Positions 1 through 9,105 of a stretch of DNA of 64,000 nucleotides are shown here, piece after piece. Source of the DNA: Pseudophaeobacter sp. (GTDB lineage Bacteria; Pseudomonadota; Alphaproteobacteria; Rhodobacterales; Rhodobacteraceae); NCBI GenBank assembly GCA_027019165.1, contig JALUXC010000016.1, positions 62,001 to 126,000 of the forward strand, given 5' to 3'. A program made the translations under genes and the position numbers. How positions within the stretch are numbered: the first letter of the stretch is position 1; each line of letters begins with the position of its first letter. A model generated the notes under the pieces. That model made no database searches. It was not told the DNA's origin and saw only the letters and a list, made by a program, of their open reading frames with translations.

Positions 1-339
1 CAGGATCTGTTGGATTTCCCCTGGCTTGAAGAGCTTGGCACCACCGAAGCCGCCAAATGGCTGACGTCGCGCGGCGTCGATGACGCGCTGAGAGGCGCGC
101 GCATTCGATTGCCCGGCAATCTGTTGATGGAGGCTGTGCGCGGCGGGCAGGGCGTTGCCGTAAGCGTGCGCGCGTTTGTCGAGGAAGATTTGCGGGCCGG
201 GCGGCTGGAGGCCTTGTTCACAGAAGAAGACACACGCGGGTATCACATCGTTCATCGCCCGGGCGTCTTGCGCCCACAGGCGCGCAAGTTTGTCGCATGG
301 CTCAAACGGCACAGGACAAAGAATATCACTCCAGAGTGA
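1..339 (+). CDS. LysR-family transcriptional regulator, C-terminal fragment
   Basis: Partial gene cut by the left window edge; the reading frame is open back to base 1. The 112 visible residues resemble the end of a LysR substrate-binding domain of the GcvA/AmpR type: a conserved 'LPGNLLMEAVRGGQGVAVS' stretch, the 'VEEDLRAGRLEALF' segment and a terminal 'ARKFVAWLKR' helix. The DNA-binding half lies outside the window, so neither target nor ligand can be named. It ends 182 bases before ccoG on the same strand, with a consensus FNR-type site between, so it is probably not co-transcribed with ccoGHIS. Confidence 0.75.
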   Translation, partial: QDLLDFPWLEELGTTEAAKWLTSRGVDDALRGARIRLPGNLLMEAVRGGQGVAVSVRAFVEEDLRAGRLEALFTEEDTRGYHIVHRPGVLRPQARKFVAWLKRHRTKNITPE

Positions 340-445
340 TTGCCGATATGCCTGTCCAAGACTTCACAGGTGCGTGAGCGCTGCCGGTCGTGCTGCAGAA
401 CTGCGGTGAAATGCCCATGCAAAAGGTATTTGCTCAATGCACTTT

Positions 446-459
446 TTGATCCACGTCAA
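446..459 (+). promoter_or_regulatory. Putative FNR/FnrL binding site upstream of ccoG
   Basis: The sequence TTGAT-CCAC-GTCAA matches the FNR-family consensus TTGAT-N4-ATCAA with one substitution. It lies about 70 bases before the chosen ccoG start. FnrL control of cbb3 oxidase genes under low oxygen is well established in Rhodobacter and relatives; binding here is inferred from the match and the context. Confidence 0.7.
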
Positions 460-521
460 AGCTGCGTCACCTCGCTTCTGTGAGAACGCATTGCAAAGAC
501 CCAATTCAGTGGAGTGAGTCC

Positions 522-1952
522 GTGAGCGATTCCGATCCCGCCCCAAGCCTTTACGCCGCCAGGGAGCCGATTTTTCCAAGGCGCGTCTCGGGGGCTTTCC
601 GCAATCTCAAATGGTATCTGATGGCAGTGATGCTGGGCATCTACTACCTGACGCCATGGATCCGCTGGGACAGGGGGCCTTCGCTGCCCGATCAGGCGGT
701 GCTCTTGGACTTGGCAAACCGCCGCTTCTATTTCTTCTGGATCGAGATCTGGCCCCACGAATTCTACTTCGTTGCGGGCCTTTTGATCATGGCAGGCCTT
801 GGCCTGTTTCTGTTCACATCGGCACTGGGCCGGGTCTGGTGTGGCTATGCCTGCCCTCAGACGGTCTGGACCGACCTCTTCATACTGGTCGAGCGCTGGA
901 TCGAGGGTGATCGAAACGCCCGCCTGCGTCTGCATCGTCAAAAGAAGATGGATTTCCGCAAAGCGCGCCTCAGGGTTACGAAATGGGTGGCCTGGTTTCT
1001 TATTGGTCTGGCCACGGGCGGTGCTTGGATCTTCTACTTTGCCGACGCGCCAACGCTGCTCCACGACCTTGTGACGCTGGACGCGCATCCGATCGCCTAT
1101 ACCACCATGCTGGTTCTGACGCTGACCACCTTTTTCTTTGGCGGCTTCGCACGGGAACAGATCTGTATCTACGCCTGCCCCTGGCCGCGCATTCAGGCCG
1201 CGATGATGGACGAAGACACGCTGACGGTCGGCTACCGCGACTGGCGTGGAGAGCCGCGCGGCAAGCATCGCAAGTCCGCCGAGGCCGAGCAGATGGGTGA
1301 TTGCATCGACTGTATGGCCTGCGTCAATGTCTGCCCGATGGGGATTGATATCCGTGACGGGCAGCAGCTCGAATGTATCACCTGCGCCCTTTGTATCGAC
1401 GCTTGCGACGATGTGATGGCCAAGATCGGCAAGCCACGCGGGCTGATCGATTACATGGCCCTGTCGGACGAGGCAAATGAGCGTGCAGGCCAACCGCCCC
1501 GCAGCGTCTGGAAGCACATCCTGCGCCCGCGCACCATCATGTACACCTCGCTCTGGTCGGCCGTTGGTATTGCGCTGGTTTTTGCCTTGTTCATCCGCCC
1601 CGATATCGATCTGACGGTTGCTCCGGTGCGAAACCCGACCTTCGTCACCCTCTCGGACGGGTCGATCCGAAACACCTATGATGTGCGCTTGCGCAACAAA
1701 CACGGTGAGCCGCGCCAGTTCAACGTCTCGATCAAGGGCGCGCCAGAGATGCGGGTGCAACTCGAAGGGACGCCCTATTCCTCGGTTGAGGTGCCAGCGG
1801 ATACCGCTTTCCTTCAGCGTGTGTATATTGTGACTCCGAAGGGGGCGCCGTCCTCTATGGTTGAATCCACTCCGGTGCGGATCTGGGTTGAAGATCTCAG
1901 CAACGGCGAGCGTGCCTACAAAGACACAACATTTAACGGGCGAGGGAACTGA
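522..1952 (+). CDS. ccoG: Cytochrome c oxidase accessory protein CcoG (FixG)
   Basis: A 476-residue membrane iron-sulfur protein needed for cbb3-type oxidase biogenesis; the family is implicated in handling copper for the oxidase. An N-terminal 'YAAREPIFPRRVSG' motif precedes several membrane segments. Two [4Fe-4S] clusters are predicted from 'CIDCMACVNVCP' and 'CITCALCIDACD' around residues 262-300, and a C-terminal periplasmic Ig-like domain follows the last membrane segment. An upstream in-frame GTG at 480 exists, but the GTG at 522 has a GGAGTGAG Shine-Dalgarno sequence and matches the usual family N-terminus. First gene of ccoGHIS; ccoH follows after 3 bases. Confidence 0.95.
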   Translation: MSDSDPAPSLYAAREPIFPRRVSGAFRNLKWYLMAVMLGIYYLTPWIRWDRGPSLPDQAVLLDLANRRFYFFWIEIWPHEFYFVAGLLIMAGLGLFLFTSALGRVWCGYACPQTVWTDLFILVERWIEGDRNARLRLHRQKKMDFRKARLRVTKWVAWFLIGLATGGAWIFYFADAPTLLHDLVTLDAHPIAYTTMLVLTLTTFFFGGFAREQICIYACPWPRIQAAMMDEDTLTVGYRDWRGEPRGKHRKSAEAEQMGDCIDCMACVNVCPMGIDIRDGQQLECITCALCIDACDDVMAKIGKPRGLIDYMALSDEANERAGQPPRSVWKHILRPRTIMYTSLWSAVGIALVFALFIRPDIDLTVAPVRNPTFVTLSDGSIRNTYDVRLRNKHGEPRQFNVSIKGAPEMRVQLEGTPYSSVEVPADTAFLQRVYIVTPKGAPSSMVESTPVRIWVEDLSNGERAYKDTTFNGRGN

Positions 1953-1955
1953 GCC

Positions 1956-2429
1956 ATGACCGAAGAGAAACGCACACGCGAATTCACTGGTCGCCACGCG
2001 CTGATGGTCTTTGTCGGTGCCTTTGCGATCATCATCAGCGTCAACATCGCGCTGGCAGTGAATGCGGTAAAGACCTTTCCGGGGCTGGAGGTGAAGAACT
2101 CTTACGTGGCCAGCCAGGAGTTTGACGTCCGCCGCACCGCGCAAGAGGCGCTTGGCTGGTCTGTCTACGCGTCTGCCCAGGACGGCCTGGTGAAGCTCGA
2201 GATCACCGACAGGGACGGCAATCCGGTCGAGGTGGCCAAGCTGTCGGCGACCCTTGGGCGTGCGACACATGTAAAGGACGACCAGAAACCCGATTTCCAG
2301 TTTGACGGTCAGGCCTATGTCGCTCCCGCTGATCTGGGGGCGGGCAACTGGAACATCCGCATGGTGGCACGCGCGAAGAACGGAACCGAGTTCACCCAGC
2401 GCGTGATCCTGCATGTGACCAAGGGATAA
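1956..2429 (+). CDS. ccoH: CcoH (FixH) family cbb3 oxidase assembly protein
   Basis: A 157-residue single-pass membrane protein. A short cytoplasmic N-terminus ('REFTGRHALMVFVGAFAIIIS') leads into one transmembrane helix; the rest is a periplasmic FixH domain with the family-typical 'AQEALGWSV' region. FixH/CcoH proteins associate with the cbb3 oxidase and are required for its stable assembly. It sits 3 bases after ccoG and 6 bases before ccoI, so the genes are almost certainly one transcript and probably under the FnrL-type site before ccoG. Confidence 0.92.
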   Translation: MTEEKRTREFTGRHALMVFVGAFAIIISVNIALAVNAVKTFPGLEVKNSYVASQEFDVRRTAQEALGWSVYASAQDGLVKLEITDRDGNPVEVAKLSATLGRATHVKDDQKPDFQFDGQAYVAPADLGAGNWNIRMVARAKNGTEFTQRVILHVTKG

Positions 2430-2435
2430 AGTGAA

Positions 2436-4616
2436 ATGACGGCTCAGATGCGCCCCCAGATGGCTGTATGCCCCGGCTGCGTTGCAGCGCCTTCCGAGGC
2501 GGTGGAACAAGCTCCGACCGAAGCGCGTCTGGCCCTGTCTCTGCCGACGATCCACTGTCAGGGTTGTATTTCGGCGGTGGAGCGGGCGCTGAATGCCCAT
2601 CCCGGCGTTCAGTCGGCCCGCGTGAACCTGACGCTGAAACGCGCCTTGATCGAGGCGGACCCAGACCTGCGCGCGGCCGATCTGATCCCGGTGATGGAAG
2701 GGCTCGGATATGAGGCACATGAGCTGGACCTGACCGCCCTTGCAGCCACCCAGAACGACAAGGCGGGCCGCGATCTTCTGATGCGGCTGGCGGTTGCGGG
2801 CTTTGCCTCGATGAACGTGATGCTGCTGTCGATCTCGGTCTGGTCCGGGGCCTCCGATGCGACGCGGGACATGTTCCACTGGATCTCGGCGGCGATCACC
2901 TTTCCGGCGATCATCTTTTCTGCGCAGCCCTTTTTCAAGAACGCCTGGAGCGCGCTCAAGGTCGGGCGGCTCAACATGGACGTTCCCATCGTGCTGGCGC
3001 TGGTCCTGGCGTTGGTCACCTCCCTGTGGGAGACATCCCTGTCGGGTGAACACGCTTATTTCGACGCGGCGCTGACGCTGACCTTCTTCCTATTGGCCGG
3101 GCGTTACCTCGACTACCGCACCCGCGCGGTGGCGCGGTCTGCGGCGCAGGAACTGGCTGCTCTCGAGGTGCCCCGCGCGACGCGCCTGCTGGACGGGCAT
3201 GAATACGAGGTGCCGGTGGCCGATCTGGCGATTGGCGATCTCATTCTGGTGCGCCCCGGCGGACGCATGCCCGTCGATGGTGAGGTGGTCGAAGGGCATT
3301 CGGAACTTGACCGCTCCCTGTTGACGGGCGAGACCCTGCCGGTTTTTGCTGCGCCGGGCACCGGGGTGTCGGCCGGCGAAGTGAACCTCACCGGCCCGCT
3401 GACCATCCGGGCGACCGCAGTTGGTGAAGAAACCTCGCTGCACCGGATGGCCGATCTGGTTGCCATCGCCGAGTCTGGCCGCTCGCGCTATACCTCTTTG
3501 GCAGACAGCGCGGCGAAGCTCTATGCGCCGGGGGTGCATATCCTGTCGGCGCTCGCCTTTGTTGGATGGTATCTCTACACCTTTGACGTCCGTACCGCGC
3601 TCAATATCGCGGCGGCGGTGCTGATCATCACCTGTCCTTGCGCGCTGGGCCTTGCGGTGCCTGCGGTGACCACGGCGGCCTCTGGGCGGCTGTTCAAGAA
3701 GGGGATGCTGATCAAGCACTCCACCGCGCTGGAACGGCTGGCCGGGGTCGATACGGTTGTTTTCGACAAGACCGGAACGCTGACAGCGGGCACGCCGCAG
3801 CTGGTCAACCTTGACCAGATCGACCGCAGCGACATTGAGATCGCACTGGCTCTGGCGACACCCTCATCGCACCCGCTGTCCGTTGCCTTGGTGCGCGCTG
3901 CGCAGGAGGCCGGAATTTCGCCCGCCGAGGTCAACGACCTGCGCGAGGTGCCGGGCTATGGCACCGAAGGCACCTATCAGGGGCGCCGGGTGCGTTTGGG
4001 GCGTGCGGCCTGGGTGGGGGCAGAGCAGTGCAGCCAGACGGCAGCTTGGCTTGACACAGGAGAGGGCAGCCCGCGGGGCCTCTTCTTTACCGATGCCCTG
4101 CGCCCCGGCGCGGCCGAAGCGGTTCGCGCTTTGCAGGCGGCAGGCAAGGACGTGTTGTTGATCTCGGGCGACACCACTGGTGCGGTGGAGGCGCTGGCGC
4201 AAAGGCTCGGCATCGACAAATGGGTCGCCGAAGCCCTGCCCGAAGACAAGGCCGCGCGTATTCAGATGCTGGCCGATCAGGGCAAAAATGTTCTCATGGT
4301 TGGCGATGGTCTGAATGACACGGCAGCCCTTGCAGCAGCGCATGTTTCGATCTCTCCGGCCTCGGCCCTTGACGCGGCGCGTGTGGCCTCGGATATCGTG
4401 CTCTTGGGGCAGGATCTGGAGCCCATCGCCGAGGCCTGCACAGTTGCGGGCAAAGCCATTCGCCGAATCCGTGAAAACTTCCGCCTTGCGACCCTTTACA
4501 ACGTCATTGCGGTACCGCTGGCGGTTGCCGGACTTGCAACCCCCTTGATTGCAGCGCTGGCGATGTCCAGCTCTTCCATCACCGTTTCCCTGAACGCGCT
4601 GCGTTTGAAATCTTGA
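2436..4616 (+). CDS. ccoI: Cbb3-type copper-translocating P1B-ATPase CcoI (FixI)
   Basis: A 726-residue heavy-metal P-type ATPase that supplies copper for CuB of the cbb3 oxidase. Visible in order: an N-terminal 'CPGC' pair (residues 12-15), a heavy-metal-associated domain with CxxC at residues 41-44 ('HCQGC'), about eight membrane helices, the actuator 'TGET' loop, the membrane metal site CPC at residues 400-402, the phosphorylated Asp 444 in DKTGT, an 'HPLS' nucleotide-binding motif and 'GDGLNDT'. The family is functionally distinct from CopA; the assignment here rests on its place between ccoH and ccoS. Confidence 0.95.
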   Translation: MTAQMRPQMAVCPGCVAAPSEAVEQAPTEARLALSLPTIHCQGCISAVERALNAHPGVQSARVNLTLKRALIEADPDLRAADLIPVMEGLGYEAHELDLTALAATQNDKAGRDLLMRLAVAGFASMNVMLLSISVWSGASDATRDMFHWISAAITFPAIIFSAQPFFKNAWSALKVGRLNMDVPIVLALVLALVTSLWETSLSGEHAYFDAALTLTFFLLAGRYLDYRTRAVARSAAQELAALEVPRATRLLDGHEYEVPVADLAIGDLILVRPGGRMPVDGEVVEGHSELDRSLLTGETLPVFAAPGTGVSAGEVNLTGPLTIRATAVGEETSLHRMADLVAIAESGRSRYTSLADSAAKLYAPGVHILSALAFVGWYLYTFDVRTALNIAAAVLIITCPCALGLAVPAVTTAASGRLFKKGMLIKHSTALERLAGVDTVVFDKTGTLTAGTPQLVNLDQIDRSDIEIALALATPSSHPLSVALVRAAQEAGISPAEVNDLREVPGYGTEGTYQGRRVRLGRAAWVGAEQCSQTAAWLDTGEGSPRGLFFTDALRPGAAEAVRALQAAGKDVLLISGDTTGAVEALAQRLGIDKWVAEALPEDKAARIQMLADQGKNVLMVGDGLNDTAALAAAHVSISPASALDAARVASDIVLLGQDLEPIAEACTVAGKAIRRIRENFRLATLYNVIAVPLAVAGLATPLIAALAMSSSSITVSLNALRLKS

Positions 4617-4632
4617 CCTGAAAGGCCCCAAA

Positions 4633-4791
4633 ATGAGCGTTCTGTCCTATCTGATCCCGATCTCCCTGATCCTGGGCGGTGCAGCGCTTGTGGGGTTCAT
4701 CTACACGGTACGGGCAAACCAGTATGATGACCCCGAAGGAGACGCGCGACGGATCCTCAGCGATGAATGGGACGATCACCCCAAACCCTGA
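4633..4791 (+). CDS. ccoS: CcoS (FixS) small membrane protein for cbb3 oxidase maturation
   Basis: A 52-residue protein starting 'MSVLSYLIPISLILGG': one N-terminal transmembrane helix, then the charged tail 'VRANQYDDPEGDARRIL' and an acidic end. This is the standard CcoS pattern (a family of about 45-70 residues) of unknown biochemical activity but required for active cbb3 oxidase, probably for cofactor insertion. It begins 16 bases after the ccoI stop and closes the operon. Confidence 0.9.
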   Translation: MSVLSYLIPISLILGGAALVGFIYTVRANQYDDPEGDARRILSDEWDDHPKP

Positions 4792-4913
4792 GACTCAGCC
4801 ATAGCGTTTGATGAAATACCTAGCGTATCAGGCATAAGACAACACGTTGAAATCTTTGATTTCAGTCAGCGTTGGGTGATTGAAGTTTTTTCGCATAACA
4901 CTTTGCGCCTTCC

Positions 4914-4942
4914 AAAAACAAAGGCCCCGAAACCGGGGCCTT
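4914..4942 (-). terminator. Rho-independent terminator of the carboxypeptidase gene
   Basis: AAGGCCCCG and CGGGGCCTT (4921-4942) form a perfect 9-bp stem with a 4-base loop. Read on the minus strand the stem is followed by TTTGTTTTT, the expected U-tract, 28 bases past the stop of the D,D-carboxypeptidase. On the plus strand no T-run follows, so it probably serves only the minus-strand gene. Confidence 0.85.
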
Positions 4943-4969
4943 CATTCGTCTTGGGAGGTATCTGTTTGC

Positions 4970-6559
4970 CTATGAAGCGGGGCCGAGTGTCTCGCAGGTC
5001 ACATTGCGAGCGCTCAGGCGCTTGCAGGCCAGTTCAGCGGTTTCCTTGGTCATGCCGAGGAAATTTGCCTCGAACCCCTGCTTTGATTTGGCAACCTTGC
5101 GCAGGGAGCCATTCAGCGTTTCCATTTCCGACAGCGCGGTGCGCAGCAGGATTTTCTCCGCCTCATAGCGGTTGGTGTAGCGGCCGACGTTGATGCCCCA
5201 ATAGCGTCCACCCGACGTGGACAGCCGTGTTACGACAACAGGCTCGGGCTCGGCGGTGGTTTCGGCCTGCGCCAGGCGGCTGGGACGAGCCATGGGGCGC
5301 AAACCCTTGAAGAAGGATTTGACCGGTGACGCAGCTGCGGCGGCGGGCGCAGAGGCTGGTACGACCTTGGCTTCCGCGATGGCTGCCGCAACGCTTGCCT
5401 CCAGCACTTCGGGATCGACCCTTGGGGTCTGCGCTGCCGTTGTTGTGGCCTGGGCTACGGCGGCTTCGACGGCTGAGGCTTCGGCCGTCACGCCGGTTTC
5501 GGCTTCTGCTTCGGCAACCAATACAGGCGCGGGTTCTTCGGTGGAGGGGCGCAGACGCGGGCGCAGGCTGGTTTTGACACTGCCGCTGACGCGAATAGTC
5601 TTTCCGGCTACGCCATTCGGACTGCCATCCGCCACCACGATACTGTCATTCCCGACATAGGCAGGCATCGCCGGTTTACGCAGCTTTGCCCGTGACGGCG
5701 CGCGGCGGAACCCGAGATCCAGCAGTTCGGCAACCTTTGCATTGCGCGAGGTCGACGACTTGCCACCAAAGACGGTTGCGATGATCCGCTCATTGCCGCG
5801 TTTGGCTGAGGCCACAAGGTTGAAACCAGCAGCGCGGGTATAGCCGGTCTTGATGCCATCAGCGCCTTTGTAGGCGGCCAGCAGGCGGCGGTTGGTGTTG
5901 GGAACCGTGCGAATCCCTGCATCGGCCGATGTGCGCGAGAACAGGTTGTAGTACTCAGGGTAGTCGTAAAGGATGTGCCGACCCAGGGTGGTCATGTCTC
6001 GGGCGGTGGACATATGTCCGTTTTCGGTCAGACCATGTGCGTTCTTGAAAGTGGTGCGCGACATGCCAAGCGCCTTGGCGGTGCGTGTCATACGGCGGGC
6101 AAAAGCGGCTTCGGATCCTGACAGCGCCTCGCCGATGGCGGTGGCGGCATCATTGGCCGATTTCACGGCTGCTGCGCGGATGAGATAGCGAAACGCGATG
6201 CGCTGGCCTGATTTGAGGCCCAGTTTCGACGGGGGTTCCGCTGCTGCGTTGCTGCTGATGCGCACCTTGGTGTCGAGGGTGATCTCGCCATTCCGTACCG
6301 CTTCGAAGGCGATGTAGAGGGTCATCATTTTCGTGAGAGAGGCCGGATGCAGGCGGGTATCCGCGTTGCGGGAATGCAGAACTTCACCTGTCCTCGCATC
6401 CATGACCATCGCGGCATAGGGCGCTGCCGACGCCTTTGGCGTCGCAAGGCCAACCAACGTGACTGAGAGAACCAAACCCACGACCAAGGCCACATAACGG
6501 GGCACAGCCCGCAGGACAAAGGTCACAGGGTTACACCTGACCTGTTCGATATCTGCCAT
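4970..6559 (-). CDS. D-alanyl-D-alanine carboxypeptidase (PBP5/6 type) with C-terminal SPOR domain
   Basis: A 529-residue exported serine peptidase that trims the terminal D-Ala from peptidoglycan stem peptides. After a signal sequence ending near 'ASA-AP' (residue 46) come SxxK at 74-77 ('SLTK'), SxN at 134-136 ('SAN') and KTG at 237-239. A long Ala/Glu/Pro-rich linker (about 360-430) leads to a SPOR domain at about 440-525, which in this fold binds denuded septal glycan and would direct the enzyme to division sites. The start at 6559 was preferred over longer frames because GAGG precedes it and a signal peptide follows directly. Confidence 0.92.
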   Translation of the reverse strand: MADIEQVRCNPVTFVLRAVPRYVALVVGLVLSVTLVGLATPKASAAPYAAMVMDARTGEVLHSRNADTRLHPASLTKMMTLYIAFEAVRNGEITLDTKVRISSNAAAEPPSKLGLKSGQRIAFRYLIRAAAVKSANDAATAIGEALSGSEAAFARRMTRTAKALGMSRTTFKNAHGLTENGHMSTARDMTTLGRHILYDYPEYYNLFSRTSADAGIRTVPNTNRRLLAAYKGADGIKTGYTRAAGFNLVASAKRGNERIIATVFGGKSSTSRNAKVAELLDLGFRRAPSRAKLRKPAMPAYVGNDSIVVADGSPNGVAGKTIRVSGSVKTSLRPRLRPSTEEPAPVLVAEAEAETGVTAEASAVEAAVAQATTTAAQTPRVDPEVLEASVAAAIAEAKVVPASAPAAAAASPVKSFFKGLRPMARPSRLAQAETTAEPEPVVVTRLSTSGGRYWGINVGRYTNRYEAEKILLRTALSEMETLNGSLRKVAKSKQGFEANFLGMTKETAELACKRLSARNVTCETLGPAS

Positions 6560-6855
6560 TTCTGCCTCATGCCGCCGGTTTTCCGGCTGACGTTTTACTG
6601 CTTTAGGGAAATCGTAACATGAAAACACCTTGAAAGAAACAGGCTGCATCACCGGGTCATTGGGGATGGGCGACGGATTGCGCGACATCTTGTTGGTCTT
6701 GCCAAGGAAGCCCCAAGATGCGCGCATTGTTAAGAAAGTGTTGACGAAAAAAGTTGCAAATCACCGGCACCATCTCGGTTCTGTCGCTTTGAAACATGCC
6801 CGAGTGATGCGCAGCGGCCACAAGCTGTACCTGTCAGAGCCCAAGGACGGGCGTT

Positions 6856-7569
6856 TTATCCGATACTTGTGATCAGTGTTTTCAGTTCTCCAAGATCCTG
6901 AATTTCTGAAAAACGGGGGTGTCCGACTGGCGCTTCGGCGTGCTCAACCTCCCAGACCAGCCCATGCGGCACATAGATGCCCCAGCCGCCCGCCTCGATC
7001 ATTGGCACCACGTCCGAGCGCATCGAGTTGCCCACCATCACGGCCCGAGCGGCGCCATCCCCGTGACGGTCGAATATGTCGGTATAGACATCGGGTGTTT
7101 TCTCCGAAACGATTTCAACACCGTCAAACATGTCCCCAAGACCAGACTGGGCCAGTTTGCGCTCCTGATCCAGAAGGTCGCCCTTGGTCACAAGGACAAT
7201 GCGATAGCGATCGGCAAGGCTTTCGACTGCGGTGCGCGCATGAGGAAGCAATTCGATCGGGTAGGAGAGCATCATCTGCCCGGCGACGATCAGTTCCTTG
7301 ATGACGTTGGCAGGCACCTGCGAATCTGTCACCTCGATCGCCGTTTCGATCATTGAAAGGGTAAAGCCTTTGACGCCATAGCCATAGCGGCCAAGGTTGC
7401 GTTTCTCAGCCTCCAGCAACCGCGCTGCCAGCGCCTCGGCATCCATATCCATCGGCGTATGATCTTGCAGCAACTCGGCAAACCGCTCTTGCGTGACGCG
7501 GAAAAAGCGCTCGTTGTGCCATAGCGTGTCGTCCGCATCAAAACCGATTGTTGTCAATTTGCCTGTCAT
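6856..7569 (-). CDS. HAD-superfamily hydrolase
   Basis: A 237-residue soluble phosphatase-like protein. The N-terminal '[12 protein letters not shown]' carries the HAD motif I DxDxT (Asp 11, Asp 13). A helical cap follows, then motif II in 'VLVTKGD', the conserved Lys in 'VSEKTPD' and motif III in '[17 protein letters not shown]'. The substrate is unknown; the cap resembles YjjG/phosphoglycolate-phosphatase-like members. It is transcribed divergently from clpS. The 296 bases between its end and the carboxypeptidase start (6560-6855) hold the presumed carboxypeptidase promoter and no recognisable gene. Confidence 0.85.
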   Translation of the reverse strand: MTGKLTTIGFDADDTLWHNERFFRVTQERFAELLQDHTPMDMDAEALAARLLEAEKRNLGRYGYGVKGFTLSMIETAIEVTDSQVPANVIKELIVAGQMMLSYPIELLPHARTAVESLADRYRIVLVTKGDLLDQERKLAQSGLGDMFDGVEIVSEKTPDVYTDIFDRHGDGAARAVMVGNSMRSDVVPMIEAGGWGIYVPHGLVWEVEHAEAPVGHPRFSEIQDLGELKTLITSIG

Positions 7570-7655
7570 TGCGGCGATACACTCTCTTTTCCTGCGCGCT
7601 CAAAACGCTATATATGCGAGGATACCAATCCAAGCACGACCGGAAAACAGACGCT

Positions 7656-7997
7656 ATGCCGCTTCAGCCAGTGATGATGACGGACCAATCGGATGACGAG
7701 ACCGATCTTGGGCTGCTGACCAAGACACGGCCGAAAACCCAGCGCCCGCCGCGTTACAAGGTGCTCTTGCTCAATGACGACTACACGCCGATGGAATTCG
7801 TCGTCATGGTGCTTGAGCGGTTCTTTGGCATGACCCATGCACAGGCTTTTGAGATCATGCTGACTGTGCACAAAAAAGGACTGGCCGTTGTCGGTGTCTT
7901 CAGCCACGAGATTGCCGAGACCAAGGTGGCGCAGGTGATGGATTTTGCCCGTCGGCATCAGCACCCGCTGCAATGCACCATGGAAAAAGAAGACTAA
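7656..7997 (+). CDS. clpS: ATP-dependent Clp protease adaptor ClpS
   Basis: About 113 residues. ClpS delivers N-end-rule substrates to ClpA-ClpP. The diagnostic '[17 protein letters not shown]' segment (binding-pocket Asn-Asp) and the '[13 protein letters not shown]' region are present, ending '[11 protein letters not shown]'. The frame stays open to 7548, but that part lies in the promoter gap shared with the HAD gene. I chose ATG 7656; ATG 7674 is a possible alternative. clpA is not in view. Confidence 0.92.
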   Translation: MPLQPVMMTDQSDDETDLGLLTKTRPKTQRPPRYKVLLLNDDYTPMEFVVMVLERFFGMTHAQAFEIMLTVHKKGLAVVGVFSHEIAETKVAQVMDFARRHQHPLQCTMEKED

Positions 7998-8010
7998 ACG
8001 AGGTCCTGTA

Positions 8011-9003
8011 ATGTCCATACGCCTGTCGCTCGCGGTTGAGACGGGCGGCTTTGCGCTGCCCGACGAGGGCCGTATCGCCGTTTTCCATCCGCGCAGCGAT
8101 CATGATCTTACGCAATTGCCCAAGGATCGGCTGGTTCTGATCCAGCCGATGCGGCCTGAGTATGACGCTATTGCTGCCCGTGGGTATGACTGCCGCCCCG
8201 AGCTGCCCGCTGATATGACCTTCCGTGCAGCGGTCGTATTCCTGCCGCGCTCAAAAACGCAGGCGCGGATGGCCGTGGGCCAGGCTGCTGCGGCCACGAA
8301 AGGCCCGGTTTTGGTGGACGGCGCCAAAACCGACGGAATCGATTCGATCTACAAAGCGCTGCGCAAGCTGGCATCCCCTTCTGCGCCGGTGTCCAAGGCG
8401 CATGGCAAGGCGTTCTGGTTCGATGGTGGCGATAATGCCCTGGCCGAATGGCTGCCCGCAGGAGAAACCTTGATCGAAGGGTTCGTGACCTCTCCCGGGG
8501 TGTTTTCTGCCGATGGCATCGACCCGGCTTCGCGCCTTTTGGCTGAGGCGCTCCCCGCCAAGCTGGGCCGCGCGGTGGCGGATCTCGGTGCGGGCTGGGG
8601 GTATCTGTCGCGTCAGATTCTGACGCATGATGAGGTCGAAGAACTGCATCTGGTCGAGGCCAACCACGATGCGCTGACCTGCGCGCGCCAAAATGTCGAT
8701 GATCCGCGTGCGGCATTCCACTGGGCCGATGTGAGGGGATGGAAGGCGCCGGTGCAGATGAATGCGGTGGTGATGAACCCGCCGTTTCACTCGGGCCGCA
8801 GCGCCGAGCCAGAGCTGGGGCAGGCCTTCATTGCCGCTGCCGCCGGGATGCTGAATACCTCTGGTGCGCTTTGGATGGTGGCGAACCGGCATCTGCCCTA
8901 CGAGGCGACCTTGGCCGAGCGTTTTGCTCAGGTCGAAGAGGCGGCAGGCGACAATCGGTTCAAGATCCTGCACGCCAGCCGTCCCAAACGCCTGCGGCGA
9001 TGA
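8011..9003 (+). CDS. RsmC/RlmG-like class I SAM-dependent methyltransferase
   Basis: A 330-residue protein with the two-lobe layout of 16S rRNA m2G1207 methyltransferase RsmC: a degenerate N-terminal methyltransferase-like half, then a catalytic half with the SAM-binding 'VADLGAGWGYLS' (about 190-201) and the N-methyltransferase motif 'NPPFHSG' (about 253). The start at 8011 follows an 'AACGAGG' ribosome site; a longer frame would overlap clpS. It lies 13 bases after clpS and may be co-transcribed with it. The exact guanine modified is inferred from family only. Confidence 0.8.
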   Translation: MSIRLSLAVETGGFALPDEGRIAVFHPRSDHDLTQLPKDRLVLIQPMRPEYDAIAARGYDCRPELPADMTFRAAVVFLPRSKTQARMAVGQAAAATKGPVLVDGAKTDGIDSIYKALRKLASPSAPVSKAHGKAFWFDGGDNALAEWLPAGETLIEGFVTSPGVFSADGIDPASRLLAEALPAKLGRAVADLGAGWGYLSRQILTHDEVEELHLVEANHDALTCARQNVDDPRAAFHWADVRGWKAPVQMNAVVMNPPFHSGRSAEPELGQAFIAAAAGMLNTSGALWMVANRHLPYEATLAERFAQVEEAAGDNRFKILHASRPKRLRR

Positions 9004-9105
9004 CTCGCTTGCGCTTGGGCCGCATTGCCGGTTTTCAAACGAAGTGCCCCGGTCTAGTCTCCGGTTCAGTTTGCGCAATCTATTCCCCAGGCCTGGAGTG
9101 ACCGC

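Noticed and set aside
456-3053. 865-codon open frame on the minus strand
   Set aside because: Lies entirely antisense to ccoG, ccoH and ccoI, has Arg/His/Gly-rich composition and no recognisable domain; it is a high-GC shadow.
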